NCBI GenBank assembly: GCA_032622095.1
Contig: CP136063.1
Location: 278,995,426-279,059,425, forward strand
Reading direction: 5' to 3'
Source: Siphonodentalium dalli
Taxonomy: Eukaryota; Mollusca; Scaphopoda; Gadilida; Siphonodentaliidae
DNA length: 64,000 nt
How positions within the stretch are numbered: position 1 is the stretch's first letter; each line of letters starts with the position of its first letter. The notes beneath the pieces are model-generated. The model worked only from the letters and a program-made list of their open reading frames with translations, ran no database searches and was not told where the DNA came from. Shown in pieces: positions 13,982 to 24,795 of the stretch. Position numbers and translations under genes: made by a program.

Positions 13982-14192
13982 TGATATTCTCATTGGTGTC
14001 GTACACTTCGAGACTCGCTCCGAAATTATCCACACAAAAATTTTCTATCACATTGCAGTGTCGCATAAGTCCAATCTCAAACCCTGGTATGTGAATCCAG
14101 TGCGCTGTGGCCAGGGCTATAACGTTCATAAGTAATCCAAGAAACAAACTCAACAACCCTAAACCGATGCTGATACTTGAAGAGGTCCCCAT
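13982..14192 (-). CDS. First coding exon of a claudin/PMP22-like four-TM protein (partial)
   Basis: Read on the minus strand from the ATG at 14192 (MGTSSSISIG...). A long hydrophobic segment (residues ~7-29) is followed by an extracellular loop start with W32, G41-L42, C46 and C53, i.e. the W-GL-C-C signature of the claudin/PMP22/EMP family with the usual W after GL replaced by M. The exon ends in 'aatatca' followed by a consensus donor GTAAGTAC (GT at 13981-13980). The frame is open upstream to 14297, so an earlier start is possible, but M14192 places the first membrane helix as expected for the family. Members form junctions or regulate membrane domains; the exact role here is unknown. Further exons would lie to the left; I could not identify them, and they may be outside the window or masked by repeats. 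Confidence 0.65.
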
Positions 14193-14299
14193 CGTTATTC
14201 CAGCGTCTCCTCTGTTCTCTTTAAACTGACTTGGATACACGGAACGTCCTGTGTAAACACTAATACTGTGTAGAAGATGACCTATAAATTTCGTCAAGT

Positions 14300-15096
14300 A
14301 TACAGATGTGTCACTGGGTGATTGTGTTTTATCAGGTAAATATTAGGTAGGATGTGTGTGCAATAGCAATGAGTGGCCTCGTCGAAGGTATGTTATACGG
14401 ATGAGCGCGATCCCATCGTAGCATGACGCCCGTATTATAAGCTGTACAATGTCTCTACTGCATTTATTGTGCGTTGACTAATAGGAAGAGAAAGCCGATA
14501 ACATACAATATGCGGGTTTTATTACATATAAGGATTAACTCAGTAGGGTTCTTGTGATACAACACCATACACTAAATTGTATCGTATCCATGCGAGCCGA
14601 TCGCATACCCAGTGACCACAGCTACATATACATGAAGCTGTGGGTACTCAAGTACAACTGTCCTGGTATGATTCGGATGTAAAAATAGTTTATTTCGTTT
14701 AAAGCCTCGTGGTGGATGGATTGGTTTTAACAATACTTTTTCATTGCTTGATCATCGATGAAACGGTCAATATAAACTTCATCCTTATATGGAGTTTTGT
14801 TGGTGTAGAATGTTGTAAAAATGTATAGCATTATACTTTGCAAAGGTCCCATTTAACCTTTAATTTAACGGTTGCAAACCAGTTCTAGATTAAATATTTA
14901 GATATAAGAAAGTCCCAACTAGAACATAGTTTGTGTAGCGGATTGTGAAGTAATAGTAGTTAAACCATAATAAAAGCAGTTATGAGGTCCCTAGGGGAGA
15001 AGTAGATCGCCTTGATTGCCATTATCCACGCACGTTTAGTATATGAATGGTCTTGGTAGCTGAACAGTCTTGCCCATAGGCCGGTGTGGATTTATC
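14300..15096. other. Upstream flank of the claudin-like exon, no gene seen
   Basis: Contains whatever 5'UTR and promoter the minus-strand claudin-like gene has, but no recognisable TATA-to-start arrangement could be assigned. No repeats shared with the window. Confidence 0.3.
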
Positions 15097-15496
15097 TTAA
15101 CCCTTTACCCAACATAAGGGCCCTGTGCCAATGCATTCTCTTATATATGCGAGTCGACCATAGGTCGCCTCCCATATATAAGAGAATGCATTGGCTTAAC
15201 ACATTAAAAATTATAAAATTGTTAAAGAATGTAAGAAAAAATGGTAAAAAGTGTTAAAAAGAGTTTTTTTTTAGGCCAATGCATTCTCTTATATATGCGA
15301 GGCGACCTATGGTCGACTCGCATATATAAGAGAATGCATTGGCACAGGGCATAACTGTAACTATCACAATGTGGTCAAGGAGCCGGTTCAAATGATATCC
15401 ATATTTGTATGGTTCTATTGAGACAGACCGAAGATATTTTAGGCTGTTGAAGCTTTATTTGGCCGGTTTTGGCCGGTTTGTTGGGTAAAGGGTTAA
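15097..15496 (-). mobile_element. Hairpin MITE family A, copy A3 (complete)
   Basis: Complete 400-bp element with TTAA at both ends (15097-15100 and 15493-15496) and TIRs CCCTTTACCCAACA / TGTTGGGTAAAGGG. Order: left TIR, CCCTGTGCC, hairpin 1 (about 15127-15195), AT spacer (ttataaaattgttaaagaat), hairpin 2 (about 15275-15345), CACAGGG, conserved ~145-bp arm, right TIR. Reverse orientation relative to A1, A2 and A5. TTAA target and CCCT-starting TIR fit piggyBac-like non-autonomous elements (family knowledge); no transposase in the window. Confidence 0.9.
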
Positions 15497-15659
15497 AGCC
15501 TACACTTTTTTTAGATACCCTGCACGATCGAGCCCTCGATCCATTCAATCCAGTAGATATATAGAGGGGTCATTTCTATATACCACAAGTGTGAACGAAT
15601 GTTGTTCCCGAATTGTCGACCAGGGAAACAAAACGGTCTTTTTTCGTGTGAAAGTCACT

Positions 15660-15978
15660 AAATTGCAGTGTTTCCACATCTATCGTTGGTTGTCACACAG
15701 TACATGTATAATGCTCAATATAAAAACTTGCTTGGTATTATTGGTTCGTACGCTGTGTTATGTAAACAAAAGCCAGATTCAGTAACATTTTTGGCTTTTG
15801 TTTACATAAAGCATACGAAGTTGACAATAACATACTATCTACGCGATATTTATGATTGGTATACTATATAAGAAAGAGATATGTCTATAGTTTAATATTG
15901 TTTTTGTTTATGTCGGTTTTAGCGAATGTTAGTATTTCAACAGCATACCCACCGCGAAGGCCATCCGTCCATTTAAAA
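15660..15978 (+). mobile_element. Diverged copy of the TTTAAAGG-terminated 0.5-kb element
   Basis: Shares with 29,762-30,262 and 39,736-40,229 the phrases 'cttttgtttacataa', 'taacatact.t.tacgcgatatt', 'acccaccgc.aaggcc' and terminal 'tttaaa'. It contains an internal palindrome around 'gttatgtaaacaaaagccag' / 'tggcttttgtttacataa'. Non-coding. Confidence 0.6.
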
Positions 15979-16840
15979 CACTGGTAACTCAGACTGGACG
16001 AATTCATGGTAAAACACCCGGAAAGGGAGACGACTAAGCCGGTTGATCGGGCCAAGTCAAACCCAAGCTGCAAAACAGAGTTCAGTCCCCATCGCTACGC
16101 TATGTCTGACCGCTGGCGGAATGTGTATTTTCTTAATGAAATCTAACATTGTTTATTGAAGCATTTTGTGAGTTACAAATCATTCTGGCTTGATCAAGAC
16201 AATTTATAAATGAATATGGACAGTTCAGATTCTCAGAATAAAGCAAAATGAATCGTAACCTACAAAAGTCTCAAATAAAACAATGAGTGTTTTCCTCTCA
16301 TTTTGCGTATGTGCTGGCAGCGGTAAGTCATTCGTATCAGGGGGCTGAACTCTGCATGGCGCTTGGGTCAAACCAACCATCTGGCTGTGGAGACCAGACA
16401 AAGCAGTGTGTTGTGGAAACCTCAGTATATATCAGGCGTTATTAGAATCACTGAACTAATAGGTTCCCCATAGACGGACAGTGTTAACGTTTCAGCCAAA
16501 GTAACTGAACCGAAGCCTCCAGGCCACTCCAGTGATGTTTACCCAGCTAGATTGACACCAGCTGATCACGAAAATGCACCAAAAAAAAAATCACAGTTCA
16601 TGTGCTTACGTTTTTAAATATACCCCCAAGTGTACGACAGGGGACAAATGCACAAATCAAATAAACAAGATATCATCCTTTAATAACGTGTCACATGTAT
16701 CAGTTGAAGGCCATTCTTCAGTGAAATCACCGGTGTAAACTTGTGTGCGTCCATCATTTCCAGATGGTTTCCGGGTGATATATTTGGTATGTAAGCTGAT
16801 TATTGAGGAGCACGGGTCAAGTTCGAATATGGGTGAGGTC
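15979..16840. other. Intergenic DNA, no supported gene
   Basis: No recognisable exon or RNA gene. It contains two loosely related stretches ('agttcagtccccatcgctac' and 'gctgaactctgcatggcgct') of unknown nature. Confidence 0.35.
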
Positions 16841-17380
16841 CAGGGGGGAGTCGGAAAACATTTGCAGGCACGTATGCTGATTTTTGACTTTCGACCCTTG
16901 TTGTGACCCACCCACCCCCGCGTCCAAATTATTTTCCGTTTTCGGCAGTTTTTTCCTACCATTTTTGGACACCCACCCCCCTTTTAACACTAAAATAGAG
17001 ATTTGCGGGGGGAAATTCACTGTAAACAGCTGTATATGAATTTATGTGCATACTATTAGTCATGGATGTTAACATTGACATGTAAATAGGAACAAGTCAT
17101 TTTGGGGTCATTCGGTCAAAAAAAACATGGCTGCCAGCAGCCATCTTGGATTTCAAAATTCAATCCATTACATGGGCTACAGGCTATACTGTTTGTCTGA
17201 TCATCATGAAATTTGTCATTTATGTTAATATTGACATATAGATGTGTTTTAAGCGAAACTCATTGCAAAAACAGTAAAAAAAGACTTGCAGGAAAAATAT
17301 TTTTGAGTTGCGGAAAAAATTGTTTGTTGGACCTATCGACCACCCACCCACCCCGGATAATTTTTGTTTCCACCCCCCTG
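16841..17380. mobile_element. Poly-G-terminal MITE (family G), copy G1
   Basis: 540-bp element starting CAGGGGGGAGTCGG and ending CCACCCCCCTG. The 7-bp target duplication TGAGGTC lies on both sides (16834-16840 and 17381-17387). The interior shares 'aagctgtatatgaatttctg', 'aaacatggctgccagc.gcc', 'agttgcggaaaaaattg' and 'ccacccacccaccccgg' with G2 and G3. CAGGG termini with a 7-8-bp duplication would fit a hAT-like non-autonomous element (inference). Confidence 0.85.
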
Positions 17381-17830
17381 TGAGGTCCGTATTTTTTTGC
17401 CGGAGTTATGGTCCTTGTCGACTTATATATAGAATTAACCGAATATTTTGGTTTATGGATAATAACTTTAGTTAAAGTTACCCAACTTTAGTTAAAGTTA
17501 CCCGATTGTTTACAAATTTGGTACATATATGTTAATGACTCCCATGTAAATACATGTGTGTTAACAACATATATAGACAGTTGGAAGACAAATTTGATCC
17601 ATTGATTGTTCCCAGAATAAAAAAATTTATTTAAAAAAAAGAAGCGATCAGTATGCCATATATATAGCGGTATTTTATTTCCCACTCAACTACAAGTGTT
17701 TTTTTTACTAACCACCCCTTTACGTCGCACCTTGCGATAAACAAGGCGCCACATCAGGGGACTCATACTCTTCGCAGTGGGTCGGTATGGCATTCTTCTA
17801 CTCCGGTACGCATGTACGTCGAATTGTGTT
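17381..17830. other. Repeat-like intergenic DNA
   Basis: 17,395-17,500 carries mollusc-type phrases ('gagttatggtccttgtcgac') and a tandem 'aactttagttaaagttaccc' x2. No exon recognised. Confidence 0.4.
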
Positions 17831-18178
17831 TAAAGGTACTCAATCCGAATTAATACTCGCAAATTACTATATTTCCTTGGCTTCGGGGGAAAACAATATT
17901 TGATTCGAGTCGAGGAACCCACCCATCAAAGCTAGGAGTGATCAGATATCGATGTTTGAAATCTATTATTTGTGTCAGATATTTGACAACCGGCAAAATT
18001 TCGTTGAACAAAACGTTGATAAATAACAGGTTTTGGGCAATTTTATACTATAGTTGACTGTGGTTAGCATTATTTTTGGGCAATTAATCGATTCTGATAA
18101 CTGAAGCGGCATTTCAAAATATGTTGTTGTTGGAATCTGATGATATGGGGACCGTCGAATCGGATTGAGTACCTTTAA
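17831..18178. mobile_element. MITE with TTTAAAGGTACTCAATCCGA termini
   Basis: Left terminus TTTAAAGGTACTCAATCCGA near 17830 is mirrored by TCGGATTGAGTACCTTTAA ending at 18178, about 19 matched bases. The 350-bp interior is non-coding. The TTAAAGG-type end recurs in other elements here (29.8, 35.0 and 39.7 kb), suggesting a group sharing terminal bases and possibly one TTAA-targeting transposase. Confidence 0.75.
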
Positions 18179-18409
18179 GAACGCTATCTGCATGTAAAGA
18201 AAATGTTGTGGAGAAAATCAATCAAAAGGAAAATATCTCTCACAAACGTGTATTATCGGTTATCTCTGACACACGTGTATTATCGGTTATGGAGCCAGAT
18301 TTGAAGGTGACTAAGTCATCTTATTTTATCTGTAAAGTCAGAAAAATAATCCTCACATCTTAAAACTAAACAGTTTCAAACTCTCTCTCAAAACTATCAA
18401 AGAAATCCG

Positions 18410-18640
18410 CGATTCGACGTCAGTTTTTGTGATAATTCAGACGTTTATTAGCGTTTAAGCAAACATAACTTGAGCTGACACTGAATCTGCTTGGAATCGC
18501 CTCATTATGAGTCGATATGTGACTAAAACGTTATCATTTTCAGCATATTATCGACTCAAAATGCGTAGATTCAAAGCAGATCATCTGCCTAAAACAAATT
18601 CTATTATAAGCAGATAATGTGCGGGGTTTCTAGAGATCAG
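18410..18640. repeat. Dispersed foldback-like repeat, copy 1
   Basis: Shares with 25,545-25,690 the run 'cctcattatgag', 'atgtgact.aaa', 'attttcagca.attatcgac', 'tctgcctaaaaca' and 'ataagcaga'. The internal halves are inverted (gcttggaatcgcctc...tcgactcaaaatgcg). Non-coding. Confidence 0.6.
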
Positions 18641-19080
18641 GCTGCACACAAATGTATAACAAACATATACACGGCGCGGTGGTAAGATATGAATCGATAA
18701 ATTGGGTGGTCTTTCATACCAAAGTTGCCCTTTATGATTATTTTCTCCTTGCATGTGTTACTAATCTTTTACTCTATGTCAAAGTTCTGCGAATGTAACA
18801 CTAACAATCTAATTGAGCTTAATCGGTCTCCAAAATGTCAACATGCGTATGTGCTTGTATAGGTGGTTCAGACGCAATTTAAATTGCTCCCTGAAAGGAA
18901 TCCTCATTCATGTGACATGTTAATTGTTGGTATTTATGTGGATAACATATGAACGCAAATTATTTGCCTTGGCTTGCACATCATGTGGCGTCGGTTTGTC
19001 CACGGTTCCTACTATTGTAAAACTGCTGTTGTATATGTTTGCCATAACACCTCTAATTAAACAACTAACATTTTGTTTTA
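18641..19080. other. Intergenic DNA, no feature seen
   Basis: No supported exon, RNA gene or repeat. Confidence 0.35.
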
Positions 19081-19285
19081 CCCTGTGCCAATGCATTCTC
19101 TTATATATGCGAGTCGACCATAGGTCGCCTCGCATATATAAGAGAATGCATTGGCCTAACAATTTTTTACAATTTTAATAATTTTTTCTTGTATTCTTTA
19201 ACAATTTTATAATTTCACCCATACAGAGCCCCAGACGACATTCTTCTATATGCTTCTATATATGTGTGGGGCTCCCTGCAGGGTA
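19081..19285 (+). mobile_element. Single-hairpin fragment of the family C type
   Basis: CCCTGTGCC and the 69-bp hairpin (19087-19155), then AT spacer, then 'cacccatacagagccccaga', a run with 'cttctatatatgtgtggggc' and 'gcagggtaa'. The same spacer module, in the opposite orientation, is inside the family C element at 40.5-40.6 kb. The left flank 'tttgttttacc' also matches that element, so this is a partial copy without its outer TIRs. Confidence 0.75.
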
Positions 19286-20804
19286 ATGGTCTGTTTTATC
19301 ATGGTATTATATGCGTCTGAGTTGAGACCAGCGACCTGATATGCTAGTATAAAATATTTCTAAACGGAAAATACCAATATATAGAATCTATATATATACT
19401 CTGAACAAAAACTAACAGATGAATTTTTCCAGCTTACGTTGTCTCATGTTGAGCATAAATATGGGCCAGATTTTCTAGATTTCTGGACTATTTCATGGCT
19501 TGATAACTTTAAATGTCTTTTCGTGGAATGTGGTATCCGTATGGAAGTAATTGAGAGATGCAGGATGATTCGACAGCTGGGCAATCGGCACCTAGTTTTC
19601 GTGACGTTTCGACACTTATTTGTTTCAGTCCAAGCAGTTGTTCACGCACATTGCACCAATGAGCACTAATACTGAGTACGTGCACGCCTCAATAAATCTG
19701 ATATACCTATTTTAACTTCAGTACCGGACCAGGATGGTCGTTTCCCAAAAAACAGTATATAGATAATAATTAGCATTCTCAATTATGATCGTTTTCTACT
19801 GGTTTTCGTTGTGCAACTGATGGCTTCTTTTAGATTTTAGAAATACTTGCACTAAATAAATGATTAACTTTTAAAATTTCTCTTGTATATGGCAAGCTGA
19901 AAATTAACTGTCTCCACCTTACGCAAAGCACAAGTATATATCTGGTGGAGACATAATATTGAAGAGTGTACATGTACGTATGCCGTTGAAGGTGCCAGTA
20001 TATAGGCATTCCAGATTTTGCGCTAAAAGTTTGTAGTACATGAACAGATGTAACTCAATTTGCAATGTTACCTTTTCAAAGCGATGTGACTATTAAATTT
20101 AATTTCGGCAATGCCAATATCGAAACGTATGTATGATATTTCTGTGCGGGAACATTTGTCTCAGCGTCCGTTCTGGTTACGTTTATCTTGGGGTTTGCAT
20201 GACATGTTGACGCTTCAGAGCAGTTTCATACAGTAATATGAATTTGGTCTCAATATGTTGTTTGGTGAGTATATGATGGTTAAACAGGGATGGTTGTATA
20301 TAATATCATTTCCAGTGAACTCCGTCGGATGCGAAGGGAATATTGAACTAGAATATATAATTGAATGATGTTTTTGTTTCGAAAAAAATAAATCATTGGA
20401 GCATACATAACTTCCAACTCCCAACTACATATACCTACTTGTATTTGATTAGACACAAACTGATTCAGCATATTCGAAGTCTGAAATGGGTATATATGTT
20501 TTGTATCAAACTGTATTTTCAGCTGATTAAAATCTTCACACCATATGTAAAGCAACCGGACAACAATCCCTGTACTGAAATCATTCGGACTATACCTGAC
20601 TCACAAGATATGTTCTTAGAAATACAGGGGTGAAGGAGAAGATCACTCGATCTTTTCGACCATTCCGGGCGCGAACTCTATATACTCTCATAGAATGTAA
20701 AGTGTTTATTACACCTCCTCGTGGACGGTTGGACGCAGCTGATAGATTCATGTTACTTCGGTTTGTATGTTCAAAGTACATGAAGTCCGTATTTTAATCA
20801 TAAA
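19286..20804. other. Intergenic DNA with one exon-like open frame
   Basis: A frame from 19430 to 19669 follows 'tttttccag' but has no recognisable domain. At 20,633-20,680 the phrase 'gaaggagaagatcactcgat' occurs; it is repeated at 26,538-26,580 (dispersed repeat). No supported gene. Confidence 0.35.
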
Positions 20805-20950
20805 TCTATATTGTGATCCAAAAACGAGAGGAAGACGAGCAGATATTAGCTTTAATTTTATGCCTGAAGATTGTGACTTATAATATATTGATTAATATTT
20901 TGACGTGTGCATGATTAAAAATAAATCACATTTTACAATCACATCTTGCA
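20805..20950. repeat. Dispersed ~140-bp repeat, copy 1
   Basis: Shares 'gcagatattagctttaa', 'ttatgcctgaagattgtgac', 'tataatat' and 'gtgcatgatta..aataaa.cacattttaca' with 24,258-24,395. Ending in an AATAAA-like motif and A/T-rich, it may be a retroposon 3' end (inference). Confidence 0.6.
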
Positions 20951-21247
20951 GTAATTATTTCAGCAATGAATTTATAATTATTATTATGTGAACTATTCTT
21001 CGGTCTTTGATATGGTGACTCTAAAGTCATCCGACCTCCTGGTGTCTCATTTGGTATTTGAGGAATTAAGTCATGTTAAATTATATTGTGTATATATGTC
21101 AACAGTTTATTTGTGTATGTATATATTGTATCATATTGTCTCCATGTTTGGAGGAATAAACATCTCTCTCTCTCTTTAGGCATCCCAACTCTCTGAGACA
21201 TTGTCAATACAAAGCATTGCAACCTACCCATTATTGTGGTAAGTTCG

Positions 21248-21646
21248 TTAACCCTTTACCCAACAGAACGGCCCTGTGCCAATGCATTCTCTTATATATG
21301 CGAGTCGACCATAGGTCGCCTCGCATATATAAGAGAATGCATTGGCTTAACACATTAAAAATTATAAAATTGTTAAAGAATGTAAGAAAAAATGGTAAAA
21401 AGTGTTAAAAAAAGATTTTTTTTAGGCCAATGCATTCTCTTATATATGCGAGGCGACCTATGGTCGACTCGCATATATAAGAGAATGCATTGGCACAGGG
21501 CTAACTGTAACTATCACAATGTGGTCAAGGAGCCGGTTCCAATGATATCCATATTTGTATGGTTCTATTGAGACAGACCGAAGATATTTTAGGCTGTTGA
21601 AGCTTTATTTGGCCGGTTTTGGCCGGTTTGTTGGGTAAAGGGTTAA
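21248..21646 (-). mobile_element. Hairpin MITE family A, copy A4 (complete)
   Basis: 399-bp complete element with TTAA at 21248-21251 and 21643-21646, TIRs CCCTTTACCCAACA / TGTTGGGTAAAGGG, two 69-bp hairpins (about 21277-21345 and 21427-21495), the AT spacer between them and the conserved arm on the right. Nearly identical to A3, so recently active. Confidence 0.92.
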
Positions 21647-22972
21647 CAAAATGATCAAACGCAATGTTGATGTCATGAAATATGAATTCAGGAACTTCAC
21701 AACATTGGTTACAAACAATCTACAACTATATATTTGCTGATTCCGTAAACCGACCATTGGGCGACATTTGCAAGACACATCATGAACTGGTGGAAACCAT
21801 TTGTAATATTATGCATCAGTCATACGACGAAGAATTATACACCAACGATTCGGATATCTCACACCCAAACGACGTCAGTGTATAATAAGACATTCCACAT
21901 ATACAATCAGCAGCAGGGTTCGCGCTGCCACTTGTCAATGGCAAAAATTATTCACATTTGGCAAAAATTAATTACATTTGGCAAACAATTTGGCTAGTCA
22001 CTTTTTAATTCCTCAAGAAAGTTGAAAAATATTGTTCAATCAGTACCATTCATTTCAGGAAACTCTTACAACATAATTATATTAGTGGTGTTTTATAAGG
22101 TTTAGGAAAAGTTAACACCTCTATTAAAATGCTGTTAATCTAATAGCCTTAGTATCGATTACTAGTATTTAGTGTGGTGGTGGGGTGCTGTTTACATAGC
22201 TAACCCTCCTGTGATGTGCCCTTCTGCCATTCGGTGATTGGCTTATTGTTGTATTATAAACCACAATGGAGATGCGAGTTTAATTAATTATTAATTAACT
22301 GCTTTTCTATCGATATCAAAAGTCGTACAAACCGCGAGTGTCGAAACATAAGACTTAAGGTTGGAGAAAATGATACTATCATGGATAGCATTTGCTAAAT
22401 TAATTTGGCAATAGATATTTTCATGTGGCAAATTATTTGGCAAAATTGAATTTCGGTCCAGCGCGGACCCTGATCAGCAGACAACATCTCCATACAGACA
22501 AGTTCAATCGACATCTCCCTACAGACAAGTTCAATCGAAATCAAATGACGATCACTATACTTCTTTCAACTACACGAAAGACCGATAAAACATCACAAGT
22601 GATGTTCTGAGGTACACTCGATTACAGTGTACGAAAGACCGATAAAACATCACAAGTGCATGTTCTGATGTACATTCGATTACAGTGTGACGTTATATTA
22701 CATGCATGGCTTTAAGAAATATCTGAATTAGTATGAACTCCGGTTTACAGTTGTTCGCATGCTCAGAGGAAACACAGCCAGACTAAATATTTGCGACAGC
22801 GATCTTGATGATGTATTATCTTGAAAACTTCTGGCCGAAAGATGCCGAATGCAGAACGTGGATTCATACAAGCGACATTTAGCTTATACGTCTATATAAT
22901 ACTATGATAGCCCGTTGATATGGGCATTCGTTATTGAATTGAATTCTTATTTGCATATAGTCAACATTTAAG
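21647..22972. other. Intergenic DNA with short tandem duplications
   Basis: 21,938-21,992 has 'catttggcaaaaatta' repeated. 22,477-22,530 has a 24-bp unit (cagacaagttcaatcga) twice. 22,562-22,690 has a ~64-bp unit (acgaaagaccgataaaacat) twice. The open frame 21,682-21,885 has no recognised motif. Confidence 0.45.
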
Positions 22973-23227
22973 TTGCCACAATGCCTACTTATTTTAGTTG
23001 TGTGTTTGTTGAGCAATTGTGTACCTTCAGGTTACAGAGCGGATTGCAGAATGGATAGTTCTAATCTTAATCTGTTGACTTGGAACGCTACTGGTATTAT
23101 GTCATCAGGCTCATATCTCAGCACAGGATTGTATGACATAATTTGTGTCAGCCAACATTGTTTGTTTGAACACAACCTTGACTTTCTCGAATCACCTGAC
23201 AAATCTTATGAATATCACGCGGCATGA
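22973..23227 (+). pseudogene. 5' fragment of a LINE ORF2 endonuclease domain
   Basis: A short frame whose translation has a hydrophobic start and then the beginning of an APE-type endonuclease: 'LLTWNATGIMSS' (normally LTWN.RG), 'DIICVSQHCLF' where the catalytic E of the family's SEHWL-type motif is Q, then 'LDFLES'. The match stops after about 85 codons and nothing of the reverse transcriptase follows. A truncated, decayed CR1/Jockey-type copy. Confidence 0.6.
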
Positions 23228-23505
23228 TTGTGATTATCGTCAGAGAACACCAACACTGCCTAACAAGAAAACCAATGTCAGAAATGGTAACGCGCTCAAG
23301 GTCATATATTATATACCCATGCATGTTTGTAATTATAGAATATAAAATATATTGGTTTCCCGAATGACCAACTCAGAATTCCGTTAAAATAACAATAACA
23401 ACCAGCACCTATAATTAACGAATCGGCGGCCGACTCGGCCGACTCCGACCACAACCCTCAGTGTGCTGCAAAACGAAAAATGTCTATAAAAGTTGAAATA
23501 TAAGA

Positions 23506-24080
23506 CTTACAAATTATCTTTTTCATTTGTTTTATTTGTAATTGACATAGCTTGTCACAAACCAAAAATCAACATTATTGACATAATCATGTAAAGGACA
23601 ATAAACGAAATTGATATTACCAACTATACACCTTTTACCGGACTCGGCCTCTTGGTCGCGCAGTTCGACTTTTAAATCCGTCCCAAAAATTCCCAATATC
23701 TATAAATAAAAACCCCAGCGTAAACTCCAGCCGAAACAAGAATTTGGACACCAGTATACACGCGGCGCGCTTAATAAAAGAGGGAGACCGTCATACAAAT
23801 TACCTTTTTCATTTCTTTTATTTGTAATTGACATAGCTATATAGTCACAAACACAAAATCAACATTATTGACATAATAATATAAAGGACAATAAACGAAA
23901 TTGAAATTCCCAACTACACCTTTTACCGGACTCGGCCTCCGGGTCGCGCAGTCCGACTTTTAAATCCGTCACAAAAAATCCATTTTTCTATAAATAAAAA
24001 CCCCAGCGTAAACTCCAGCGCCCAGGCGAAACAAGAATTTGGACATTAGTATACACGCGGCGCGCGTAATAATAACAAAA
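23506..24080. repeat. ~290-bp tandem duplication
   Basis: 23,506-23,775 is repeated at about 23,797-24,068 with ~10% difference by eye. Shared anchors: 'cattt.ttttatttgtaatt', 'aaaggacaataaacgaaatt', 'ccttttaccggactcggcct', 'cgactttt..aaatccgtc', 'aaaaaccccagcgtaaactc' and 'agtatacacgcggcgcg'. Non-coding; may be two copies of an unrecognised element arranged head to tail. Confidence 0.85.
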
Positions 24081-24257
24081 TATCGTCAGCCGCAAAAGTA
24101 AGTTGAATCTCATATCAAATAAACCCATTTAACGATATTTATTCATGTTACAATAATCATCGTCAGCTCCATGTTATGGCTGACTGTTATGCTGTATAAT
24201 TATGTAACATATGATAACAATAGGATGTTTTGTGTATAAATGTACCCATCGAGCTAT

Positions 24258-24395
24258 TGTGATCCCAAAACCGAGCAGTTATTAGCTTTAAGTTTATGCC
24301 TGAAGATTGTGACGTATAATATAAATATAAATAAATATGTTGACTTGTGCATGATTATCAATAAACCACATTTTACACCGCGTCACCTGTCTTTT
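24258..24395. repeat. Dispersed ~140-bp repeat, copy 2
   Basis: Second copy of the repeat at 20,805-20,950, ending about 250 bp upstream of the JmjC start codon, with 'caataaaccacattttaca' at its right end. Confidence 0.6.
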
Positions 24396-24641
24396 GGGCA
24401 TCTGTGCCCGGGTTTATGGAAATTAAATCGATTGGGTTATATTTTACATCGATCAGGAGATTATATAGGTACGCACGAGTGGCGTTGGACGTGGAAAGCT
24501 GGATTTATACAATGCATGTATGTGAGCTCAAGTGTCGCTCGACGTGGAAATACGGATTAAAGGTTGGCGTGAACGACTCTATATGTGGGAGGGGAGAGTG
24601 GTTTGTGGCACAATCTCCGGATATCAATTCACAAAATCAAA

Positions 24642-24795
24642 ATGATCACAGGATTTATCGTGGTTTCAGTTTTTTTATGCGGACTATGTGCTTCAAAGTT
24701 CAGCTTCAAAAAAGACCTGCGACTGGATACGCCTTTTCCACCACCGCAGACGAAGGCAGGAGTAAACATACCGAATGGACATCTACGACCACTAG
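24642..24795 (+). CDS. JmjC gene exon 1 (signal peptide)
   Basis: Starts at ATG 24642 (MITGFIVVSVFLCGLCA), a classic signal peptide with likely cleavage after A17. It ends CTAG before donor GTACGG, phase 1. The upstream in-frame ATG at 24585 would hide the signal peptide inside the chain, so 24642 is preferred. The exon's last residues NGHLRPLG lead directly into WQRYPEG of exon 2. Confidence 0.75.

Noticed and set aside
15097-15110. Telomere-like (TTAGGG/CCCTAA) sequence
   Set aside because: TTAACCCTTTACCC is the MITE terminus; there is no tandem telomeric array.
19430-19669. Exon-like open frame after 'tttttccag'
   Set aside because: No donor in phase, no known motif, and no neighbouring exons; amino-acid pattern not convincing.
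21682-21885. Possible small coding region
   Set aside because: Acidic, plausible composition but no motif or splice partner; left unannotated as a gene.
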